Origin: Polytrichum commune
Lineage: Eukaryota; Streptophyta; Polytrichopsida; Polytrichales; Polytrichaceae
Reading direction: 5' to 3'
Length of the DNA: 64,000 bases
Assembly (NCBI GenBank): GCA_950295325.1
Contig: OX485805.1
Span: 9,486,501-9,550,500 of the forward strand
The position numbers and the translations under genes are program-made. The notes beneath the pieces are model-generated. The model did no database searches, had not been told where the DNA came from, and worked only from the letters and a program-made list of their open reading frames with translations. Positions 1 through 12,267 of this stretch are shown here, piece after piece. Position 1 is the stretch's first letter. Every line of letters begins with the position of its first letter.

Positions 1-134
1 CGAATGTACTAGGAATGTTGAGGCGAGAGGGCGTGCAAATGGCACAAGTGCGTAGAGTGCACACACAAAAATTGTGCCGATAATGCATCTTGAAGGAAAT
101 GACCCAGCGAAGTTTATACACGAGGCTATGGATC

Positions 135-385
135 ACTCAGACCACTGCTCGCGAAGAACCGGTGGTTAGTTACAGATGAACCGGTTGAGTTTGAGAAATA
201 ACCTGTTGAAGTTTGAGATTTCAGGAGAATTATCGATCATTTTAGAGGAATCTACAGAAGAATAGACCTCAAATGAATGAAAGCAAAACTAGAAGATGTC
301 AACATGTAACCGGCTGGATTTAGAATCACTAGGATCTTGATCGACTATGCCCAAAAACTTCCCGGGCACTGGCACTGACTCAGAC
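135..385. mobile_element. Family A hAT-like MITE, copy A1
   Basis: A 235-bp element (143-377) between exact 8-bp direct repeats ACTCAGAC (135-142, 378-385). The ends are inverted: CACTGCTCGCGAAGA and, inward from a point 6 bases inside the right end, CAGTGCCCGGGAAGT. The inside holds several ACCGGTT or near-ACCGGTT sites and no open frame. It lies inverted relative to A2. Confidence 0.8.
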
Positions 386-556
386 CCACCCCTGGTTGCG
401 TTGAAATGGATCGCCCAATACCTAGTGCAGATTGAAAGCAACAATAAGACAGCGCTCTACCTCTCCTCTAATTTTGCCATGAATGTTATGTGTGGCTAAT
501 GCACGACACAGAGTGTCTAACCTTCCACAGATGATGTGCATGATATTGTGGGAGTT

Positions 557-801
557 AGTTGCACCAGTGATCGGGGAGATTTTTGGGCTTAATCGGTTGA
601 GGTCCTAGTGTTTGCAAGTCCAACCGGTTACATGTTGAAATCCTTCGGTTTTCCGTTATTAAATTGGGGTATATTCTTCTACAAACTCCTCTAAAACGAT
701 CAGTAATTTTCCTGCAGTCTTGACTTCGACCGGTTATTTCTCAAACTCAACTGGGTCATCTGTAAACTAACTGCCGGTTCTCCCCGATCATAGAGTTGCA
801 C
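557..801. mobile_element. Family A hAT-like MITE, copy A2
   Basis: A 229-bp element (565-793) between exact 8-bp repeats AGTTGCAC. The ends are CAGTGATCGGGGAGA and, read inward, CTATGATCGGGGAGA. It holds four ACCGGTT-like sites and is the best preserved short copy, so it serves as the reference for the family. Confidence 0.85.
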
Positions 802-2791
802 AGGTTCCACTTGAAGTTGCTGGTGCTATCTCTCCAAATCCAAGGCAGTGATCACATTTTGCACTGAGAACGTAGTATTCAAAGCGGATGGTGGATAGAC
901 GTGTGTGTTAGTCGAGTTTTGTTATCCTCAGGTATGGGCTAAAATTGTATACAGAGGTGTAGGCATTATATTCACTCGGTTATCGAAATATATGCGGAAG
1001 TATAAATTTTGCAGGAAGTGCTTAGGATGGACAATGAATATGTTGGGCTTATCCATGTATATCAGATTTTGATGATGCCAGAAAAACACTGGGAATTCTA
1101 AGTAAACATCAAAACTGAAGAAACGTGTTGTCCTAAACTGTGCGAGAGCTTTCGCGATTTGAAAACCATGCACAACATGCCTTCTTGGTGAATGAGATTA
1201 TATAGTTACATGCATGGCATTTATTTATATCTGACAAGCCACTAGCAATGCCATTTTTTCATGTAATAAATTCACACGGGTGTTTGGAATCACAGGAGCC
1301 CGCAAAAAAACCAAAGAGCAGAGGAAAAATTAGATTGCAATGTGTGTGAATCATGAGACTTCAGGTTCCCAGAGCAAGCACGTGTTGCCCTACAAGCATG
1401 TGTTTGACATCCGCCACATGACCCAATATATACACCTCTCAACATGCATACATGTAGTACGGTAGCACGCATTTCCAGTGCGTGCAAGCACGGTAAAGTG
1501 GACAAATCCTGAACCATGCCTAGTGTTAAGTGAAAGTGATTCAATTTTATATACTAATTTTGAATTTTGTGAAGAAAAAAATCATAGACATTTTTAAAAC
1601 ATGCCGATCTGCAAAGCCAAGCAATTTGTGATGACAAAAATAAAAAATCCAAGAAAATTTTACATATTTTAGAAGATGTTGCAAGTGGTGTGCAAGTAGG
1701 TGATATTGAACAAGTGACTATCTAAAATATGTTTAAAATATGATAAGATTACATTAAATTAATGGTTTTCTACAAAGTTTTGTGATGACGCCCTCAAGTA
1801 CATAATGAATTCAAGGAACATGGAAGAAAATTTCAACTCCAACATAGTTAAGGTCATGAAATCTACATTCAGAACCAGACTCAACCATTTGCTTTTGAGC
1901 ATCACTTTTAATTATAGGTATTGAAGATCTCAACTTGATATTCTACATTTGAGTATTCAACACAACAATAGAGGTCATCATGAAAAAAAAATCCACTTTA
2001 GACAACACTTTGCTACTACTTTTAGGCCTTTGACTGAATAAAATATGGTTTCAATATACCGGAGAACTATTTTGGTCCACTTTACCATGCTTGCACCCCA
2101 GTGTACACCATCTGATGATTGTATCCCATTTGTATATAGTTAGTTTGAATATTCATGGAATTTCAAAACACCGACCGGAGTATGTGAGAAGAATAGTCAA
2201 GGTTTGCATTGGTTATTTACCTCTCCCATGTGAACATCCAACGTGTAATAGCAAGGGAACTAAAACAATTCACATATCACTCTCACATAGCTCGAACTCC
2301 TTTTGACAACTACTTGAGATGAAAAGGCATAAGGTAGAAATACCATAACCCATGAAAATAAGGTGATTGGCATTGAAGATCTGGTCTGACAATCATGAGA
2401 TAATTTTCCAAGATAGACGAGAAGGATTCATAAAGAATGCAAGTTGTTTCATATTTTTTTGCCCTATACAAAAAAATGCTACAATTTTTCAAAGTGGAAA
2501 GTTGTCTAACCCCCTACTCGTTCACTAGATTCTCCCTGCACCGAACATGGTAATCCGCATTTCTATACAAAACATCACCTAAATCGGTTACTTCATGAGT
2601 ACATTAACACTTGACTCCCATTGGCTACACTAAGTGTACACGCATTGAAGTTGCCGCTGAGCCATGATCGGTTTTAGAAATGGCACTTCACCATTATGAC
2701 GGCGGTCTAGTGCACGGCTAGAGGGTGGTTAACCGCTTATGGTATTTCTACCTTAAAGCCACGGCATGTCACCAAGGCCTCAAGATTAGCA
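802..2791. other. Spacer, nothing recognised
   Basis: AT-rich, short open frames only, no domain or repeat boundary identified. Confidence 0.6.
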
Positions 2792-3030
2792 TTTGGCAGT
2801 GATTGGGGAGATTTTTGGGCATAACCGGTTGAGAGCCTTAGTGTTTGCAAGTCCAACCGGTTACATGTTGACATCCTCCGTTTTCCCGTTATTAAATTGG
2901 GATATATTCTATAAATTCCTCTAAAATGATTGGTAATTTTCCTGTAGTTTGAACTTCAACCAGTTATTTCTCAAACTCAACCGGTTCATCTATAACTATT
3001 TGCCGGTTCTCCCCGATCATAGTTTGGCAC
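2792..3030. mobile_element. Family A hAT-like MITE, copy A3
   Basis: About 227 bp, same orientation as A2, with ends CAGTGATTGGGGAGA and CTATGATCGGGGAGA. TTTGGCA occurs at both borders (2792-2798, 3023-3029), a 7-bp remnant of the target duplication that overlaps the left end. Confidence 0.75.
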
Positions 3031-3149
3031 CCAACCCTCCTATGACCCTACTGGTAGACTTGACTAGAACAAACACAATCCGACACCATAACTAGCTCCA
3101 CTCATAGGCATACGACATGTGTGGAATTGTCAAGTTTCGTAGTCGTTTG

Positions 3150-3460
3150 GCTGTCTTTTTGTACTAATTTTCAATTCCTTGACAATCGGTATTAGAAGAT
3201 ATGCTCAAAGATATGCTGGAATTCTCCTTTTATCATTTTAATTTTAATTTTGCATATCCATACTAACACTAAATTCAAACATATAACTTCCACATATTAC
3301 CATAGTTGATATTTAGTGTTTGAGTTTACATTTAATGTTACTTACTTTCATAGGGTTACGGACATTTAGTGTATGCGTTCGTATTTAGTGTATCAAACAC
3401 TAACTATCATATTTAGTGTAGTGATTATAGGTATATCTTCTTATGTGAACAAAAAAATAC
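3150..3460. mobile_element. Family G element, degenerate copy G1
   Basis: Matches the reverse complement of G2 over about 260 bp, including CCATACTAACACTAAATTCA, TATTACCATAGTTGATATTT and CTTACTTTCATAGGGTTA. ATTTAGTGT recurs five times or more. The ends are less well defined than in G2. Confidence 0.55.
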
Positions 3461-4130
3461 TTACTAAGACATATATTTCAAAACAAAACAACAAATTGTT
3501 GTTGAGTACCCGCCCTATCAATAACGTTTGAGGTAGGCAAAGGGTGTCTAAGAACACAATTGAACCTACAATAGGAGCTACACAATTAAATAACAATAGA
3601 CCAAGTGAAATGTTTCAAGTTTCAAGAGTACAATATATAGTGGCACCTAGTTATTCGTCCACGAACTTGTACATCATTTGGTGTTGTACGACACCAATAT
3701 CTATATAGATGAAATTAAAGCCCACCTTATACACCGAAGAATGGCTTGGGTTCACATGCTCTTGCGAACACCACAACCAAGGGGAGAAAGGCTCAAGGGC
3801 CCACGCACCGAGCTAGGCACACGTTGTGCATGTGGAGCCCCTTCAAATCCACCCAATCGCCACCACACACTTGTCATATAACTATTTTCCGCTCTTTACA
3901 AGGTGATACCGCTTTGTGTCACTTGACTTTCAATCCTTCTATGCACATGACCCCACATTCCGGATTTCAGTTCACAACACCCACCAAGGGTGGCGGTAAA
4001 AACATGCTCCCTATACTGTAGGTTTGTGGCTTCTTCATCCTGACTCAAACTCACTTACAATTGATTAGGGGTTGATATGGCTATAATATGTCCTAGAGAG
4101 TACTTAACGTTTTCATTGTAACCTTCGGGG
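3461..4130. other. Spacer, nothing recognised
   Basis: Two overlapping short frames (3678-4021) have no recognisable product; no repeat family seen. Confidence 0.5.
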
Positions 4131-4377
4131 AGAGGGGGAATTATCGCATACGAGCGTACCTCTCATTCATCCAACATAAAAGCCTGAAATAGTATGTGGT
4201 CCGGGTTTTACTATATTTTTTAGTTTATTTGGCATTGGAATTGGCTTGAAAAGCCCCAAATTAGTTTACTCAAAGTCATTTGAGATGAACTGGCACCAAA
4301 CTTATAGGGGACAAGTTATAATGTTGAATGGATGAGAGGTATGCTCATATACTATAATCCTTTCTCTCTCCAACCTT
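4131..4377. mobile_element. Family D inverted-repeat element, copy D1
   Basis: Terminal inverted repeats of about 50 bp: GGGGGAATTATCGCATACGA on the left, then GTACCTCTCATTCATCCAAC, mirrored on the right. The interior contains TTTGAGATGAACTGGC. No coding frame; class not determined. Confidence 0.65.
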
Positions 4378-4495
4378 TGGTAGGTGTCACGAAAACTTTA
4401 CTTCCACCCTCCACTACAATAACTTAGTGCAGGTGAATGCCACAAAGGTATCAAGTGTACTGAATTAGATGGGCCTTACATGATTACTTTGTCAA

Positions 4496-4720
4496 ATTAA
4501 CCCACTTCTCCTAAGACATTAAAACATGTGATTATATCATGACATCATTAGCAAATCTCGATTGAGGTTACAACCATTTTCTTCATAATGTTTGGAGCTT
4601 GTACGGATATCTTAGGGGTCTCTTTCTTCTTGAATGTTTATATAGGTAAAGGTAATGTTGAGTATCATACCTAAAAACAACGAGTAATTTGATCTCCTTT
4701 AAACGCGTGTATTTCATGAA
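4496..4720 (+). repeat. Family F dispersed repeat, partial copy F1
   Basis: Matches the first half of the family: CCCACTTCTCCTAAGACATT, then CATTTTCTTCATAATGTTTG, then GAGCTTGTACGGATATC. No terminal inverted repeats; class unknown. Borders approximate. Confidence 0.5.
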
Positions 4721-6540
4721 CACAATCGGGAAGGCCTACGGAGTTGTTCAACGAGAAGTAGAGAACCTTCACTAATTGACGTCTCATAACTTTTGCATCT
4801 CCACTCCGATTCCAAAACTTGAAACACCACTCTTTGCGATACACAATCGCTCACCAGATGAAACATTTCCTGGTCCGATCCGATCTGATCCAACGGCCAA
4901 ACTGGTCGAGAAGTTGGAAGTGCCCACAATAGGGCCGCATAGTACACTTAGTACAGATTAAGCTTATCCCGGGCTCACTCATGTGCTTGGCAGTCTGGAT
5001 TGTCCGCAAATGAGTGTACTGCAGAGACTAGAACATGGAAGGTTTATTGGAGACCATGGCTGCCAACTAAAGAAAGCCATGTGGTTCTATACTCATGGGA
5101 ATAGTAGCCATATGCCCTCCGCAGTCCAGTTTGGTGCTTTCGGGGGATTAGTAATATAATCATTCAACTCTGGAGATCTTGGAATGGTTGCTTCAATCTG
5201 GGACTCAAATGCAGGGTGGAGTTTGAACAACAGCTTACACAACTGCAATAATTCCGCAGCACCTGTCAGAAGGCGTATGTTAATGCGTGTCAGTGTGTCA
5301 GGAGCCCCTGCCTCCCCACAATTGACAGAAACTGAAGTAACCGCCCTGCCGAAGGAGCGTGTCTCTGGTCCCCACCACATGCGTAGTAGCTAGGTAAGGG
5401 TCCCACTTCCAGGAAGAAAAGTGGAACCTCAAGCCTGGAAATTGTAATACATATGAAAGTGTATGGCAATGTGGTGTGTCGCCTGGATTCCAGCTCCCCG
5501 GAGACCAGAAGAACTCGAATCTAGAGAACTGCGTGTCCTAGACTGCAAGTGGGGCGGTTCTTGGTATTTGAGCCCCACAGTTGAGAGAACCTCTGTTCTC
5601 ACCTATCTAGTATCTTTTGTAACTTGAACTTGAACTTGAACTTGAAAGGGGTGTTTCGAAACATTGGTATTAAATATAAGTAGATATAACTGCATGTGTA
5701 TGTATGTACATACAAGAGTTCCCTTTTTAAGATGCTCTGAAGACGTCAACTGACATGCCCCACTGGTGAGATCCCAGAATACTGCTAACCCCCAACTTTT
5801 CACAAGCCCTAAAGCCACTCCCACTTCCCATGTACCTTCCAAAGCCCTGTGCTCGCGACTTCAGAATCGACTACAGGAAACAAACTTCATGAATTTTTGG
5901 CACGATGCTTTCGTAGCAAAGAAAGTTCGGCATTACTTACCAGTGGAGTCCAATACTATCTACTTCACCCACAAAACTCACAAACCACAGATATTTGACT
6001 ACCTCAACAGCATGCTTCCAGGGTGTAAAACTAGTAATAACAAAGTTGCTTCCCATGGGTGAAAGCCCTGCTTGAGGTTTGGCAAGTGGGCATGTTGTAG
6101 CACTGAATTGGAGCTAGCAGTCGAACAAACAGGAGGCAAGTTGTAAGACAAACTTTGGACATCATGCTTTGGTAGCAAAGAAGTTAGGCATTGCTTACCG
6201 TTGGACAATTGTGTCTCCACTATCGAAGCGGTTAACCCCATAAAACTCACAATTCCTCCACTTACTACCTATTATATTTTGCTTCCATAGGTCAAGTGAC
6301 CTAGCAATGACAATATATATTTGAGAGTGGTAAGATTCAATCAAGTGACGCCGTAGATTTTGGTGATGATGATGATTGATTTGAAAGCTTTGGGGATTTT
6401 CCTTTACATATTTCAGGAGAAAAAAATCTCTACATGTACCTAACCATGAATGTCAACCTCCGGGGTTGCACAAACAACCCGCTGCGTTCTACAACTAAAC
6501 TAACCAAATTTTTTGGCAAAAGAATTTTGACGGAGGCTAC
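4721..6540. other. Unresolved region 3' of the Kazal gene
   Basis: Includes a 95-codon minus-strand open frame (5093-5380) of balanced composition that I do not recognise, and a segment of about 100 bp present twice (about 5880-5980 and 6135-6235, TAGCAAAGAAAGTTCGGCAT and variant). Each copy has a GTAAG on the minus strand. No gene model could be built. Confidence 0.4.
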
Positions 6541-8578
6541 CTAAGGCAAACCAATTACTATGAGTAGCCCTGCGAGCACAAGCCACACCATGTGCACCAA
6601 TTGCAGTGACTGGGCTGCGTGCAAGCCCAGATTGGCGCCCACACCTCCGTTCCATATATCACAATACCCTTCGTGTGCAACCTCTACTTCGGCACACTTT
6701 GCTTCCGCCACTCCGCACCAATATGTGACGCCATCCGACCCGCAAACACTGCACAACATCAATTTCAATTCGTCCCAAGTTCAGAACTGGCTAATCAGGA
6801 GAAAATTTTAAATTACCTTCATTTTGAGATGGAAGAATTGAAGGTTCCGAGGTAAGAGAATCTGGACCCTATACTAGTGGAGATTTGGTTCCTCCCTTTG
6901 TTGAGATTAAATTTCAATTTCAACTGAACTGGGACTCAATAGGCATCAGAACTGAGAATACTGCAAGTTCGAGTGAGTTGGGTCTTAAATTTGAAAACCG
7001 ATCCAGGAAAAGCCAGTGCGACACACATAATTTTCCCAAGGATGGGTCAGAACTCGTTGGTCTGGAGAAGTATACAGCTAGAAGGAGAGATTCTATTTTA
7101 AGACGCAAGAGGTGAAGACGATATAGGTTGAGCTCACGGCTCAAGCTTGCAAGTGTTGTGGTCGAAGAAGATTATGGACCCTAAAATGATGCAGGAGGTT
7201 TCACTGGATTGATTTTCAAGTTCAAGACTGAACGACCCATTGCACATGTAAGAGATTAGAGAAGAAACTTACGGGTCGGCACGGAAGCAGTTGACGGTGC
7301 ACAAGGGTGCCTTCTTGGCAGTTTCGTCAACAGCACCTGGTAGTAACAGGAGAAAAAAAATGAAAGGTCGGTTAAATTGATCCTCGGTGCCTTCACCTGA
7401 CAATGGCTCACTCAGAAACTAGGACAATGATAACAAGGCCTCAATCACAAAGCGAACCCTTCTTACAAGCTCATTCGCGTAGTTACAGCAATGTGTTTCG
7501 GCATTGATGTGAAAAACACCATGTTTTGATTCAACTCACAGAGACTCAAAGGCAGCGGTTTTGAGGAACTGTCAAACACGCTGGCGAAGTTGGGCGTCAA
7601 GAGAGTTTTACCTTTGGGAATGATGTTGAGATCAGTTTCATGGTTGCCACTCTTGTAGTCCCCTGTCTCTTCTGCACACACCTGGAAAACACAAACCACC
7701 TGTCTATCTCAGTAACGACGTCGGTAAAATGTCTCCCAAGCGCATCACTCTTCCCAGAGATTTTCCATCGTTTTAATATATTTTTTCAATCGAATATAGG
7801 TGGCCGGCAGGGATTGTAGATTCCACAAAAACTTCCCACTTTGCTAGTCGGAACCAGGTCACATTGTCGGTGACCCCTGCTATGAGAAAGAGTAGACAAA
7901 AACTGCTAAAATCAAAATAGCAGGCTTTGAAAATCTGAATCACGTTTGCGACGCACCTCTTGGGTTCCGCCGAAAACCCCTCAAAGTTTCTTCACCCATG
8001 GAAATGGGAACCACAGAGAAACTACTAACGTGGCCATAAACCCTCACAAATCCCATATTTGCAGACACTCAAACCTCCTCAACCTAATTTCCAAAACACC
8101 AAGCACTAACGATCCCTCCCACATCCCCCTAACAGCAACGATCGCCTACTTTTTATCCTTGACAGTCATACAGCCACTGCATTGACAACAGCCTCCACAT
8201 GCACAAAGTGTTGCCATTTCTTACAAAACCAAGACACAATGCCCCACTCCCGCACGTCTCCTCTGATCTGCATTCTGAGGCTCCCTCCACATTCGATTTG
8301 TTTATCCCACCCATTTCCATTTTCCGTTTCCTTGCCTATTCACTCCCTATGTCCGGTGTCCACGTGCGAAAAAAAGGATCGGAAGAGGAGGTCTAAGCGA
8401 AAGGAAGAAAGGAAATGGGGCAGCCTACCAGGGTGAACGGGTCGCAAGCGGCATGCTTGAGAGGGAGCTCCCAGGCCGATCCCTGTTCCGGCCGGCCCAT
8501 GAAAATCTCTTCTCCGGAGACAGGAGACAACAGCATGGGTAGAATAAGGAGAAGAAGAAGGGAGAGGGAGAGACGCAT
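6541..8578 (-). CDS. Kazal-type serine protease inhibitor, secreted or membrane-anchored
   Basis: Small inhibitor of serine proteases of the plant Kazal group. Four exons with matching phases (8578-8429, 7681-7612, 7336-7273, 6748-6541, TAG) encode 163 residues; introns are 747, 275 and 524 bases. I chose the ATG at 8578 because it opens a signal peptide (MRLSLSLLLLLILPMLLSPV, cleavage likely after SG at 21-22). An in-frame ATG at 8632 would bury that signal. The Kazal core has cysteines at 86, 90, 97, 106, 113 and 124 around the plant hallmark DPVCGSDGVTYWC (94-106). By family rule the P1 residue is two after the second cysteine, Arg92, suggesting trypsin-like targets. A hydrophobic tail (143-162) after a Gly/Asn-rich spacer suggests a GPI anchor or membrane tether. 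Two more cysteines lie at 45 and 52. Plant relatives usually read WCGC here; this one reads WCGV. The family is clear; the upstream exon joins are inferred from splice sites and phase. Confidence 0.85.
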
Positions 8579-9913
8579 GACACAGGGGCAGAGAGCACAC
8601 TGCCCTTGCCACTCCATATCTCCCCCACCCACCCCAACCCACGCACATAAAGACCTCCACGCCCCGAGACTTCCACTCCCAAGTATTCCCCTCTCAATCT
8701 CTCGACCCCTCCCCTACTACCTCAGGGCTAACCCCGCCACCGCCATGATCCTTCCTTGCATCCCCCGGGGAACACCTCCCACCAGGTTGGCCTTGGCTCA
8801 GCTTAGCCTCGCCCTGTTTTCTCCTCTTTGCTTTTTCTTTATCTGAGCTGCTGGCTATGGCTTCGTCCGCTCCTTCTGTGGCTGTCAGAGGCGAAGGAGA
8901 GAACAACAGCTATGGCAGATCCGGTGATCCCCGAGCAGCTGCTGCTCTCCTCGGACCATAAAGATGGAGTAGTTGTTGTTCTTGTGCCAATGAGCCACCA
9001 CCAACTCCTCATGAAGCTCCCCCGTCTTCTATCAGTTTGTCTGCCTGTCTTGTCTGGATGTATGTTGTCTAAGCAATGGGGCTCCCCCAAAATTGCAATA
9101 ACTACCGACCCGGCTACCGACAGGCAACGGATCTATCCGCGCTCCGGGCCAGAGGCCGAAACCTAAGAGTTTGGGAGCTCCCCAGTGCACCAGAATGCCA
9201 ATGGCGATGTTTGAAGCAACTGCAATGGGGAGGGAGGCAAGCACGCAAGTTAGGTGGCCCTCCCGCAACCAAAACCAAAACCCAACGAGACTCCCCAGCC
9301 GCCCAGCAGGGAACCCAGCCCAAGCCTACAGACTTGGGATCTGGTGCTGTTGACTGACTGGGGTGGTGGTGCAAAGGAGGGAGTTTTGGCTATGGCGGGA
9401 GCTGGGTGGTGGCGTGCCTCTGCAAAAATATATCTGCTGGCCGGGGGGCTGTGGGAGATGATGATGATGACGATGAAAGATGGTGCAGATGGAGGTGGCG
9501 ATGGCGATGCAGATGAAGAGGTAGCAGCTGAAGGGAGAGGTTGCAAGGCTGGTGCTGGAAGTGGCCTGCCCGAGGTAGAGACTTTTGTGGCTGTTTTTGG
9601 GCTGTTCGCCGCCTCCCCCATTTGCGCCCTGCTCCTTATGTACCACCATGGCATATGCCTGCCTCCCTCCCTCCCTCCCTTGCTTGCTTGCTTGCTTCCC
9701 ACAAAAGTCCAAACCCCTCTCTCGCTCTCTCTTTACTACTTACCTCACCCGAACCCCAAGCCCAAGCCCCCCCCCCTCCCGAACGACGTGAACAAAATAT
9801 CGACGCACTTTCGCTCCCTGCGGGATCATGAAGAAACCAAAACAGTTTCTGTTTCGGGTTTTTAATTCTCGGTTGTGTTAATGTTACTGGAGTCGCCGCA
9901 GTGCCAGCATTGG
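8579..9913 (-). promoter_or_regulatory. GC-rich region upstream of the Kazal gene: probable 5' UTR and promoter
   Basis: The stretch is markedly richer in G and C than its surroundings. It holds purine/pyrimidine runs and short microsatellites: GAAGAA near 8550, GATGATGATG near 9465, CCCT repeats near 9665 and CTTG repeats near 9680. Overlapping open frames on both strands have low-complexity products and no recognisable domain. Position directly upstream of the Kazal start suggests leader and promoter. No convincing TATA box was found. Confidence 0.4.
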
Positions 9914-10153
9914 CTATGATCGGGGGAGAACCGGCAGTTAGTTACAGATGAGCCGGTTGAGTTTGAGAAATAACCTGTTGAAGTTCAAGACTGCAGGCAA
10001 ATTACCGATCGTTTTAGAGGAATTTATAGAAGAATATACCCCGGTTTAGTTAAGGAAAACCGAAGGGTGTCGTCAACATCGTGTAACCGGCTGGACTTGC
10101 AAACGCTAAGGATCTCAACCGATTATGCCCAGAAATCCCCCGAAAAATCACTG
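9914..10153. mobile_element. Family A hAT-like MITE, copy A4
   Basis: A 240-bp inverted-orientation copy with ends CTATGATCGGGGGAGA and, read inward, CAGTGATTTTTCGGGGG. ACCGGTT-like sites are present. No clear target duplication. It sits just upstream of the GC-rich Kazal promoter region. Confidence 0.75.
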
Positions 10154-10567
10154 AGCTGCGCCCACCTCAAAAGTCAGTAAGTCAGTCGGGCCTTTGAAGC
10201 TCACCACCGGGCGGGGCAGTTACAAGCATTCGTGTTCGAGTGGAGGGAGAAAAGAAAGACACGTACCCGTCGCAAGCAGAAACAACAGCGGCAACTTACA
10301 AGAATAGAGGGTTATATGCATACGATATAATCTAACAAAAAATTCTATGTCGTGGCAGCAAAGTTAGTTGTTGGGCTATCCCAAACCCATTTGCTTTGGT
10401 GGGTGGGTGGATGAATGAATGGATGGATGGGATTCAGTTTTTCTAATTGTCCACTTTAAAAAAAAACAAGCCTTTGGGTTCACCGTCGTGACCCTTACGA
10501 GTGTCTATGTCCGATCGAGGACGTATTCATCCCTCTCTTGTTGTAGGCGGCAGGTTACAATAAGTTT
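10154..10567. other. Spacer, nothing recognised
   Basis: Contains a short GGTGGATGAATGAATGG repeat near 10403; no coding signal. Confidence 0.5.
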
Positions 10568-10923
10568 AGAGTAGAGGCGTCCATAACCGATCATTTAGGA
10601 GATTTTGCGCCGAATTTGGAGAAGTATATTGGTCGTGCAAACTTTTTCTCATGTGTAGGAAGATAGAAATCAGGAGGACTGCAAAGAAAAAATGGAAATT
10701 TTATTACTTAGGTTGAAATTCATGTGAAATTATGAAGCGAACAATTGGCCCAAACATATTACCAATGTCTAGAGTTTGCATGCTTTGACCGCCCATTCCT
10801 CCTCACTTTAGTACTCAAGGCCAAGACATGTGTCATGGCACTATTGGTTTTGGCATGATCGAGATTCCGGTACCCTATAGATTGCCGGTGAGGGTTTGAT
10901 CGGGAATAGGCTCCTCTACTATA
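10568..10923. mobile_element. Family E inverted-repeat element, copy E1
   Basis: About 355 bp. GAGTAGAGGCGTCCATAACC on the left; right end, read inward, GTAGAGGAGCCTATTCCCGA. The interior CACTTTAGTACTCAAGGCC and CCTATAGATTGCCGG blocks recur in E2 and E3. No coding frame. Confidence 0.65.
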
Positions 10924-11720
10924 GATACGTACAATGGATTCTAACAAAGTTGCGTTGCCGCAGCAAAGTTACTCACTTTGAATTTTTGATACCACTTTTG
11001 TTTCCACGCTACATAGCTCATTTTCATTGTTGTGGCTCATTTCTTTGTTCACACCCAAAAGTTGGGGAGTTTGGATCCACCGGGTTGACGACCATTCATC
11101 GTACTAAAAACTATGCCCATTGTATCAACTCACTACTAGCATATGGGTCCTACGCAATCGTCCCACATCTATGAAAGAACAATAGAAATGTACCATTGTG
11201 CTAGATTTGAAAATTTTCCAATGACAAAGGACAAGTTTTCAGTGATATAGTCTATTACATAGGACTCGTATGCTTGTAGTGATTGCATACAAGAAGTTTA
11301 CCAATGTAACAATAATGGGCATCCTAACAAAGTCACGTCACTACAAAAAGACATTCTTAACATGATTATGTGACGTGGGCCCTTGTAATATAATAGTGGG
11401 ACGTTGGGAGCTCAGTTTGAATATGAGTCTCCATGTGCAACTTTTTTTAGCATCCAACTGTTATAATTATGAGGGCCAAAATAACAAGATGTTATGTCAC
11501 AAACTTCCAAATGAACTTCTAATCACTTTGTTGAACTTACATTTGATTAGTAATAAACCACGACATGTGAAATAGATGAAAATATCATGAAAATGATTTG
11601 GAAAAATATGATGTTTAGTTCAAGATAGTTGATCGTGTTTTAACAAAACCAAGAGTGCACACCTGGACATTTGTGCCAATGGAGTTACTGGATCGCCTCC
11701 TAAAAGTTGGGATCCCCTCT
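10924..11720. other. Spacer between E1 and E2
   Basis: AT-rich with short open frames and no recognised repeat. Confidence 0.5.
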
Positions 11721-12077
11721 AGAGTAGAGGTGCCCATAACCAATCACTTGAGAGATTATGTGCCAAATTTGGAGAACTATAAGGCAGTGTAATTTTTTCC
11801 CATGTAAGATGGTGGAAATCACGAGGACTACAATTTTTTGTTAATTTTATTCCTCAAATTGAAATTACTATGAATTTTTGAAACCAAAAATTGATTCAAA
11901 CATATTACCAATGTCTAAAGTATGCCATAATTCCTCCTCACTTTAGTACCCAAAACCATGACACATGTCATAGCATTATTGATTCGGGCTTGATCAACAT
12001 CCAATCCCAGCCTGATCGATTATGGTACCCTATGGATTGCCGATGGGTCTTGATCGGGAATAGGCGCCTCTACTATA
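11721..12077. mobile_element. Family E inverted-repeat element, copy E2
   Basis: Same orientation and layout as E1, with AGAGTAGAGGTGCCCATAAC on the left and GGAATAGGCGCCTCTACTAT on the right. Confidence 0.65.
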
Positions 12078-12267
12078 GCTGGGTTCATAATCTACCGCCT
12101 AGCTGGCCCATAAGTAGTATACAATAGAATCTTCCATAAAATGACCATTAAATGAATTGAGTTTCTGGCCCATCATCACCATGGCTTATTGGAAGTTTAC
12201 AAGCTGTCCTTTTTGTGTGCTGGGCCAGGTAAGATAGATGGGTTCTTAAATGGTTAGTTTTTTCAAC

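Noticed and set aside
8415-8846. 143-codon plus-strand frame
   Set aside because: Antisense to the Kazal signal-peptide exon and 5' leader; Arg/Pro-rich shadow.
9254-9865. 203-codon plus-strand frame upstream of the Kazal gene
   Set aside because: Product is low-complexity (Pro, Gly, Met and Leu runs) from GC-rich and GAT-repeat sequence, with equally long frames on the opposite strand; no domain.
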